DNA of 64,000 nucleotides from Bos javanicus (lineage: Eukaryota > Chordata > Mammalia > Artiodactyla > Bovidae). The stretch lies in the NCBI RefSeq assembly GCF_032452875.1, contig NC_083878.1, forward strand, positions 60,245,378 through 60,309,377, read 5' to 3'. The translations under genes and the position numbers were made by a program. Shown one piece after another: positions 59,301-64,000 of this stretch; within the stretch, counting starts at the first letter, position 1, and each line of letters opens with the position of its first letter. Below the pieces are notes generated by a model. It searched no databases. It saw nothing but the letters and a program-made list of their open reading frames with translations, and was not told where the DNA came from.

Positions 59301-62300
59301 GGACGATGAAAATTAGGAGCTAGAGAGGTTAAAAAAAAAAAAAAGGCTGACAATAGTTCTCAAATTCCAACAAACACAACCTGAGCAACTCTTTCAAATA
59401 GCAGCGGCCTGTTTTTTAATTTTTCTTCTCTTTCTTCTAGTTCTCGTCGGTATTCTCTCATCCTTTCCTTTTCACTCTTTCTAAAATCAAATAAAAGGAA
59501 TGGAATTTTTAAAAGAAACAGGAACTTGAACATATAACATTTAGCTTAGATGACAAATCAGAAATTAAATCATGAGCACAGTTTATCACAATTTCTTTTC
59601 TGGACTGGTAGATTTTTTTCCCCATTAGACTGGTAAATTTTTAAGGAATGCAGAATACAAATTCTAGGTTTTGAGAGCACACATTTTACATCTCAGGACA
59701 GTCTGGGTATGCTGTGATTCCTGAAATCTTCAAAACAAGAATGGATTAAGGGGCTTCAAACTGGCCTCGGGAGATTAATCAATGCCCTCTCATCTCATTT
59801 ATAAACCAAAAAATTTGGTCCAAATTAAGAATCTTCTCTTTGAGGAATTTCTTCTGAAAATTAGACAGTGCTCTTCTTTTTTCCCTAGGTGAGATCTCCT
59901 ATAGGCTGGTGGCACAGTTAATTAAATGGGAGCAGGGTAGGGGAGAAACAAGGAGTATGGAAATAGCACATATAGAGAAACAGGAACCAAAACACAAAAA
60001 CTCACAGTAAGTATACCCACTGTTTGAACCAGATCCTATAATGAATTAAACTATGCTATTTTCTCTATGTAAAATACACTAATTCTACCAAGATCATGAC
60101 TTCCTGGATTAGAAAAAATAATTATACCATAAAATGATAATTATGCTTAAATATACACAATTTAGCATTATGGAAAATCCAGTTTACTTTCTAAAGATGA
60201 ATGGTATATTTCTAGAGAATATTTTGCTCAAGTTCATCAAATCAAGCTCCTTCTATCAATGAGTTACACTTATACACATTATAAGGTATATATATATATA
60301 ATATACATTATAAATGAATATAATAATTATTACATATAATATACATATTTAAAGGAATGATCACAATTAAAAGCAAATATAGATTTGGGGGGTACTTATG
60401 AATCAGATTAAAAATTAATAAATCATGTTACTTACCCAGCTTTGAGGGAGATACTTTACTACTTAAACATGAATATTTTTATGTTGTAACATAAAAATAT
60501 TCCTCTGGAACACTGATTTTCAAACTTTGTACTGCAGAATTCCAGTGTGTCACATACCACTAAACCTTAACACACATGTTAATTGACACATCACATAACA
60601 TCAATGTGCTAATCTGTGTTATCAGATTTTGTGTAGACCTTAGAACAAAGGTCTTGGACATATTTGTTTACTGAAGAATATTTTGAGATTACACAGCAAG
60701 CTGTTAAAAAAGAGCTTTGTGTGAATCAAGATTTTTCTCAATATCACACTGTACAATAAAAAATAATATAAATAAAAAGTTTAGATGCTAATACAGGATT
60801 ACAACTGTGAACCATGGCCACAGTATAAAATGCTTCTGTCCATCAACACGGCATCATGGTCTTCATTGTGGGGTGAGTATGCATGTTGGTTCTTACCATG
60901 AAGTGAGTGAGCATTAGAGTGTGTGTGTGTAAGTAAACTGTAAGTAATTGATAGTAACTTGAATCCACAAACTGAAATATTAATGCTATTCTTCATTCAT
61001 TCATATATTTGAGGGGTACACTGATGAAAAAAAAAAGTTTGAAAACCAGTGATCTGGAGGGTCAGGGTTCTCTCGTGATACCTGAGAGCTTTTATTCTGG
61101 ATTTAGACATTTGAGCTAAACTCTCATGTGAGTCATAAGCCTTAGCCCGGGTTGTCAGGAGTTTCTGCAATTCTTTCATTCTTTGCTTCTGCTTAGTTAA
61201 TATCCGATGTCTCTCTTCTTCCAACATTTTCTTTTCCTCAAGTGATCTCCTGAGGGCAACAAACTAAGGCTTAATTCACTTTAAGCCAATGAGAATGTTG
61301 TTTAGTAAAGATTTAGCACAGGATAATTCAATGGCTGAAAAAAAAGGGCAACCTTTTGAGAAGGATCTGAGTTGTAACTAGAAATCGATAGGCTGACTGT
61401 AATCTTTTCTAGCCCCAAAGATTCATAAAATGGAAAATATATTTAGTTCTTGGGTCTTCCTGACCCAGGGATTGAACCCCAGTCTCCTGCATTGCAGGCA
61501 GATTCTTTACCATCGGAGCCACCAGGGAAGACCTCTTAGCACACCTTCTGGCAAAACGTTCTATATTTTATAGTAAAATATGTTACTGGATAACATAGCA
61601 TAGTATTTTCAAATCCCCCAACACAAAATCACTAGCGCAACCGTGAGTCAGTCCTCATTGTATTGGTCATTTACCTTGTGGCCTGCTCTCTTCCTCGGGA
61701 GGACACCGTGGGCGTTGGAGGGTTGCAGCTACAGGGTGCAGGCTTTGTGTTTGCAGCCCTTACTGGTGACTTGCGCCTTGGAGACAGATAAGGCCAACGT
61801 GTTTCTTTTAAATTCTCTTCATCTGCTTCAATGTCTGCCAAAATTTTCTCTCTTTTAGTGGCTGAATGTGAGGCTGCCTGAAGGTCACATGGTTCACAGA
61901 CTGTCAGGAATTTGCGATACTTCTGTTCTGAGTGGTGTTTCTGATACCTCTCAGGTAGGTCTTCAGAATCAGCAGCCTGGCGCCTAACCCTGTGTTTATA
62001 CTTGGACTTCTCAGCCTGTTCAGGACCCCTGGACTTCCTTGTAGCAAAACTCCTGCGAGCTGGACTGTAAGGCCGAGGGGATGGATTCTGTAAAAAGTCT
62101 TGAGTTCTCTGCTGCGCCCTCATGTTTTTATAGAGGTCTTCTTCTGTTAACTTGTCATTGATAGTTGAACTGTAAGTAGATCGAGGTACAGGTCTGGCTT
62201 TAAAACGATTTGTTTTCTTTTTAGACTTAAAAAAGTCTTTCAGCTGCTTTTCCCTAACTGCTTGCTTCTGTTCCTCCCTTGCAACAAACTTAAAGGGCTT

Positions 62301-62844
62301 TTGAGAGGCTAAAAGAGCTTCTTTGTTTCTCTCCTTCATAGCCCTCCTCCGTACCTCATTTTGCTTGACTATATCATGATAAAGGGGGAGAAAGACGAAC
62401 GCAGGAACTGGGTTGGCTCGGAATTTTTTCTTACACTCTGACTCCTCTTCTTGCTTCTTGAGCAGTTTGTGTACCATTTCAATATCTGATTTCGATTTCA
62501 TGTTCTCTTCTTTTTTCTTCTGCTCTCTAACCATCATTTGAAAAGGCTCAGGTACTGTAATCCTTGGCACCCATTCCTTCGGTTTCTTTCTTTGTTTTTC
62601 AAGTACTGGCAGGTTGACATCTTCATGCTGGATATAATCTTCTACACTGAAGTTTGTCCACATGTTGTTGATGAGCTCCTTAGCATAGGTCATCATACCG
62701 CTTTTCTCAGAATACTTTTTTTCTAAGTTGGGCAACTCTTCTTCAGAGGAAGACACAATCAAGGAGGAAGACTGACTTAAATCAGGTTCTGAAATTGATG
62801 TCATTAATGAGACAGGGTGATAGGAGTTCTTTTCTGATAAAGAC
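50218..62844 (-). CDS. FAM161A: FAM161A, partial gene (last five coding exons)
   Basis: Cilium/centrosome protein of the UPF0564 (FAM161) family. It binds microtubules at the photoreceptor connecting cilium, and human loss-of-function alleles cause RP28 retinitis pigmentosa. The coding part here joins 62844-61675, 61249-61082, 59480-59381, 50938-50784 and 50356-50218. All introns are GT-AG and phases agree throughout. The large exon carries MTYAKELINNMW, EWVPRITVPEPFQMM, FRANPVPAFVFLPLYHD, QKPFKFVAREEQK, RFKARPVPRSTY and ILADIEADEENLKETRWPYL, all near-identical to family members. The C-terminal exons are charged and predicted coiled coil. The protein ends VNEENGEEKCVEE, two residues shorter than the human protein as I recall it. 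The roughly 130 N-terminal residues are encoded to the right of the window. Introns carry L1, BovB, Bov-tA and a hAT-like element. No disabling change is seen, so the gene looks functional. Confidence 0.96.
50784..50938 (-). CDS. FAM161A: FAM161A exon 6 equivalent
   Basis: 155 nt, acceptor TCTTTCCTATAG, donor GAAAG/GTAACA. It encodes KNARMAAEKHYSNTLKALGI and then SDEFVSKKGQSGKIFEYF. It is separated from the previous exon by an 8.4-kb repeat-rich intron. Confidence 0.96.
51030..51640 (+). mobile_element. Ancient L1 3' fragment in FAM161A intron
   Basis: It has ctctgaccagcaattccactcctagg, aacaaccccaaactggaaacaacc, atggataaataaatactgg, gttacaacatggatggacc and atggtggttacctctaggtg. It lies antisense to the gene and is decayed. 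Confidence 0.75.
51641..52190. other. Mostly unique intronic sequence
   Basis: A possible MIR scrap lies at 51780-51850 (gaattgggttcaaatctcc, gttacttcctggctttgggg). A roughly 60-bp near-duplicate (ctgagaccacaggctttacag... and ctgataccacaggctttacag..., about 51900 and 51960) is also present. No gene is recognised. Confidence 0.5.
52195..52325 (-). mobile_element. MIR SINE
   Basis: It reads as a reversed MIR: gaggaaaccaagatgctcgg, ttcctgaggttaagtggtttgcttaaactcac, ctaccatgctgcttcc. Confidence 0.65.
52326..52846. other. No recognisable feature
   Basis: Unique intronic sequence. No exon, gene or repeat is recognised. Confidence 0.5.
52859..53053 (-). mobile_element. Bov-tA SINE in FAM161A intron
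   Basis: It has gaaagtgaaagtcgctcagtcatg through accaccagggaagcccc. A perfect 12-bp duplication aatatttggttt lies at 52847-52858 and 53054-53065. Confidence 0.95.
53066..53945. other. No recognisable feature
   Basis: Unique, AT-rich intronic sequence. Confidence 0.5.
53950..54700 (-). mobile_element. L2 LINE fragment split by CHR SINE
   Basis: It is reversed L2-like: gttcaacaaatgtttatgaac, gctgtcctaggagctagcaacac, then beyond the SINE accatgttaagacttgagg. Heavily decayed. Confidence 0.6.
54282..54522 (+). mobile_element. CHR-type SINE in FAM161A intron
   Basis: It has gggacttcctggtcggtccagc, ggtcagggaactagatccc and gcacagccaaatatataaataaat with poly(A). A 17-bp duplication aaagatttcaagtttga (54265-54281) and aaagatttccagtttga (54523-54539) differs at one base. 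Confidence 0.94.
54715..54860 (+). mobile_element. MIR SINE
   Basis: It is MIR-like: aactagggttcctagttccattatttac, ttcaacttcagtttcttcctctgcaagac, catcttgcagcactgtttgg. Confidence 0.65.
54861..55825. other. No recognisable feature
   Basis: Unique intronic sequence. The ORFs at 54889-55143 and 55150-55350 are antisense to FAM161A and show no recognised domain. Confidence 0.5.
55830..56130 (+). mobile_element. L1 3' end
   Basis: It has acagacacagaaaacaaatttatggttacc, aggtcctactgtacagcacaggg, atcactttgctgtataccag and acatggtaaatcagctatacttcaat. A run of A follows near 56180. Confidence 0.85.
56186..58990 (+). mobile_element. L1 ORF2/3' UTR fragment split by BovB
   Basis: The left part is 56186-56285 (gaatgggagaaaatatttgcaaatc, aagaggttaatatctaaataatatc). 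The right part starts near 58123 (agcattagggaaatacaaatc). It continues through ORF2 3' DNA (gccggtgaggatgtagagaaaaaggg; catgtaacaatacagatggacc-like) and ends in the 3' UTR and poly(A) near 58990. Some L1 sequence between the two parts is missing. Inactive. Confidence 0.85.
56286..58122 (+). mobile_element. BovB with near-complete 5' half and endonuclease, 3'-truncated
   Basis: The start matches the BovB 5' UTR (gtagaggagctactccatgttc; ggcggccgtgaggagatacccctcgtcc). ORF 56584-57582 encodes an apurinic-type endonuclease. It contains GTWNVRSMNQGKLEVVKQEM, the catalytic-glutamate region ISELKWTGMG, VIQVYAPTS and FIIGDWNAKVG. The TWTSPDGRHRNQTDYILCSQRW stretch spans 57435-57500, with a frameshift just after. 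A second frame, 57695-58075, encodes the linker toward RT (VPDELW-like, EFQRIARRDKKAFLSDQCRE). The copy stops at an A-rich tract (gtac plus about 12 A, 58108-58122), so the whole RT domain is absent. This is the opposite of the usual 5' truncation. Confidence 0.93.
58991..59380. other. No recognisable feature
   Basis: Intronic unique sequence with an A-run at about 59331-59345. Confidence 0.5.
59381..59480 (-). CDS. FAM161A: FAM161A exon 5 equivalent
   Basis: 100 nt, acceptor TTTGATTTTAG, donor CTCAG/GTTGTG. It encodes KSEKERMREYRRELEEREEK and RPLLFERVAQ, a highly charged helix matching the family. It ends on a codon boundary. Confidence 0.96.
59481..60510. other. FAM161A intron, no gene; AT microsatellite
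   Basis: It holds an AT-rich (TA)n tract at about 60288-60302 with degenerate continuation to 60350. No other recognised feature. Confidence 0.55.
60511..61051. mobile_element. hAT-like nonautonomous DNA transposon next to FAM161A exon 4
   Basis: Terminal inverted repeats are cactgattttcaaacttt (60511-60528) and its counterpart aaagtttgaaaaccagtg (61034-61051), 17 of 18 matching. The CAGTG end is hAT-Charlie-like. Flanking octamers ctctggaa (60503-60510) and atctggag (61052-61059) match 6 of 8, consistent with a decayed 8-bp duplication. A 75-bp purine/GT patch lies inside. The right end is 30 bp from the exon 4 boundary at 61082. Confidence 0.7.
61082..61249 (-). CDS. FAM161A: FAM161A exon 4 equivalent (168 nt, skippable in frame)
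   Basis: The acceptor is TTTGTTGCCCTCAG and the donor is CTCAG/GTATCA. It encodes SLEEKKMLEEERHRILTKQK followed by an ELQKLLTTRAKAY segment, a helical, basic/acidic coiled coil. Its length is a multiple of three and both boundaries share a phase, so skipping it keeps the frame (AG/A at the next junction). Human FAM161A isoforms differ by a 56-residue segment that fits this exon. Confidence 0.95.
61452..61533 (-). mobile_element. Bov-tA SINE fragment in FAM161A intron
   Basis: It has gtcttcctgacccagggattgaacc through accatcggagccaccagggaag, the reversed Bov-tA head. The rest is missing. Confidence 0.88.
61675..62844 (-). CDS. FAM161A: FAM161A large internal exon (exon 3 equivalent)
   Basis: The acceptor is TTCTCCTCACTTGCTTAG ending at 62845, and the donor is CACAAG/GTAAAT at 61674. 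The 1170-nt exon starts at the third base of a codon (S L S E K N S Y H P V) and ends with two bases of the next. It encodes 389 complete residues, including most of the conserved FAM161 region. The open frame extends only a few codons upstream of the acceptor, with no ATG, so the real start is in an earlier exon. Confidence 0.97.
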
Positions 62845-62849
62845 CTAAG

Positions 62850-63104
62850 CAAGTGAGGAGAATAATCAGGTTACCTTTTCAGTTGCATGTGACCAAATAG
62901 AAAAATTAAAAACTACATAATTTCTAAGATCAAGGTAAAATCAGTTAGAAAATAGGAACTGGACAGGGCTGATGAAAACTATCAAATTTTTTTAGAACAG
63001 AGCCTGGGAGATGCCTGAAATTGATCTAAGTTGACTTCCTCATTTTACAGGGGAGGAACTTGAGACAGAGTTTCCTTATATCTAACCACTATTGAATTCT
63101 CCAC
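62850..63104. other. Intron upstream of the large FAM161A exon
   Basis: No exon is recognised. A MIR-like scrap (cattttacaggggaggaacttgag) lies near 63040. Confidence 0.5.
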
Positions 63105-63625
63105 ATGTTTTCCAGAGTCACCATCTTAAAATAGACATCTGATCACATCACTTTCTTTCCTGAAACTTTCCCATGACTTGCCATTGTTACCAAGCTTAGA
63201 TTATAAAGCCCCTCAAGACTAGCTCCTGCCTACCTTTCCAGTTTCACCTCTTGCCTCTCCCTACCCAGGTCACCATTCTGAAGTCAGATCCAATCATAGG
63301 CAGTTTCTCCCACACTGGTGATTTCTCAAGGCGCTTTGTACACATGGTTCCTGGTGCCTAGAAGGGCACTCCTCGCTTCCTACATCTGTTTCAGCTATTT
63401 CTCCTCTAAGACTGAACTCCGATATGATACTTCACTTGCCTGTATCCCTCCACTGACACTCTGACATGTTCAACTGCTCTTCCTCTCTCGCCATGATACT
63501 CTGTTACACCATGTTGTATTTTTGGATCTCAGATTGTCTTTGATCTCCTTGAGAGCATCTTGATTTTGAGTCCTCAGTGCCTAGGCAACATCTGGTACAC
63601 AGGAGATGCACCATCAGTGCTGACT
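63105..63625 (+). mobile_element. L2 LINE 3' part
   Basis: L2 order: catctgatcacatcactttctttcctg, aaagcccctcaagactagctcctgcctacc, gcgctttgtacacatggttcctggtgcc, ctcagtgcctaggcaacatctgg and an end near 63620. It lies antisense to FAM161A. Confidence 0.78.
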
Positions 63626-64000
63626 AACTGGATGAGTGGCCTCAAGTTTCAAAAGAAGCAGGTTTATGGCAAAAATGACTATTTTGAAAACAAATCAGAT
63701 TTATGTCTTAGTTCTGAACAATCTGTGTTATATCTGTAATGAGCTCATGTTAATCCACATATTATATTTTTAAAAAGACATTTAAAACTGAATTTTAATA
63801 TTCAACATTTGAAAATGGCCCAGACTAAATATTCTGATACATGTCTAAGAGTGGTGCATCAGAGAGAAAAGACCTAAATGGCCATCAAATAACCCTCAAA
63901 GCAAGAAGCTACCTAGTAGGTTGATAAGCCATCAAACAATCTGAATAAAAACCCACCTCCATATATCATTAAAAGCACAAAGGGATATTTGAGAGAAAGT
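63626..64000. other. No recognisable feature to window edge
   Basis: Unique AT-rich sequence. No upstream FAM161A exon is recognised before the edge. Confidence 0.5.

Noticed and set aside
62850..62852. TTG at 62852 as a start of the FAM161A frame
   Set aside because: It lies in the intron, spanning the acceptor side of the splice site. The exon begins at 62844 and the true start is in an upstream exon.
1..64000. CRISPR array, operon, riboswitch or phage genes
   Set aside because: The window is mammalian genomic DNA. The repeats are interspersed transposons without regular spacing.
1..64000. Endogenous retrovirus
   Set aside because: No retroviral gag, pol or env-type frames or paired LTRs were recognised. 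All reverse transcriptase frames are BovB or L1.

Overview
The window is mammalian and almost certainly from a ruminant (bovid or close relative). It is packed with BovB (RTE-type) LINEs, tRNA-Glu-derived Bov-tA/BovA2 SINEs, cetartiodactyl CHR-type SINEs and ruminant-style L1 3' ends, on an older background of L2, MIR, ancient L1, Tigger and hAT relics. The species cannot be fixed from the sequence alone.

One protein-coding gene is clear: the 3' two-thirds of FAM161A on the minus strand, from 62844 down to 50218. Five coding exons have good splice sites and consistent phases, and the upstream exons lie beyond the right edge. FAM161A is a ciliary/centrosomal microtubule-associated protein, and its human orthologue is the RP28 retinitis pigmentosa gene at 2p15. 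A second gene-like object is a dead processed (intronless) copy of POMGNT1, minus strand, 32663-35272. It has a poly(A) tail, a lost start codon, frameshifts, and an internal loss at a SINE insertion.

Layout: 0.1-4.5 kb, a Tigger DNA-transposon relic split by a Bov-tA and a BovB. 4.8-7.4 kb, L2 copies with nested L1, BovB, MER5-like and Bov-tA insertions. 8.4-14.2 kb, BovB, L1, CHR, MIR and BovA2. 14.2-15.1 kb, a CpG-island-like block with CCAAT, GC-box and NRF1-like motifs and no recognised gene. 16-21.5 kb, an ancient L1 and then BovB copies. 21.5-32.6 kb, mixed repeats and unique DNA. 32.7-35.3 kb, the POMGNT1 retropseudogene. 35.3-50 kb, repeats (L2, BovB, CHR) and unique DNA. 50.2-62.8 kb, FAM161A exons and introns, the introns carrying L1, a 5'-rich but 3'-truncated BovB, SINEs and a hAT-like element.

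There is no operon-like organisation, CRISPR array, structural RNA gene or recognisable endogenous retroviral coding region. The observations most worth a second look are the orphan CpG island, the POMGNT1 retrocopy, the BovB/L1 chimeric junction near 58.12 kb, and the inverted-repeat element that ends about 30 bp from a FAM161A exon. I found no convincing new biological system. Repeat names and boundaries come from recall of consensus patterns and are approximate except where target-site duplications are given.
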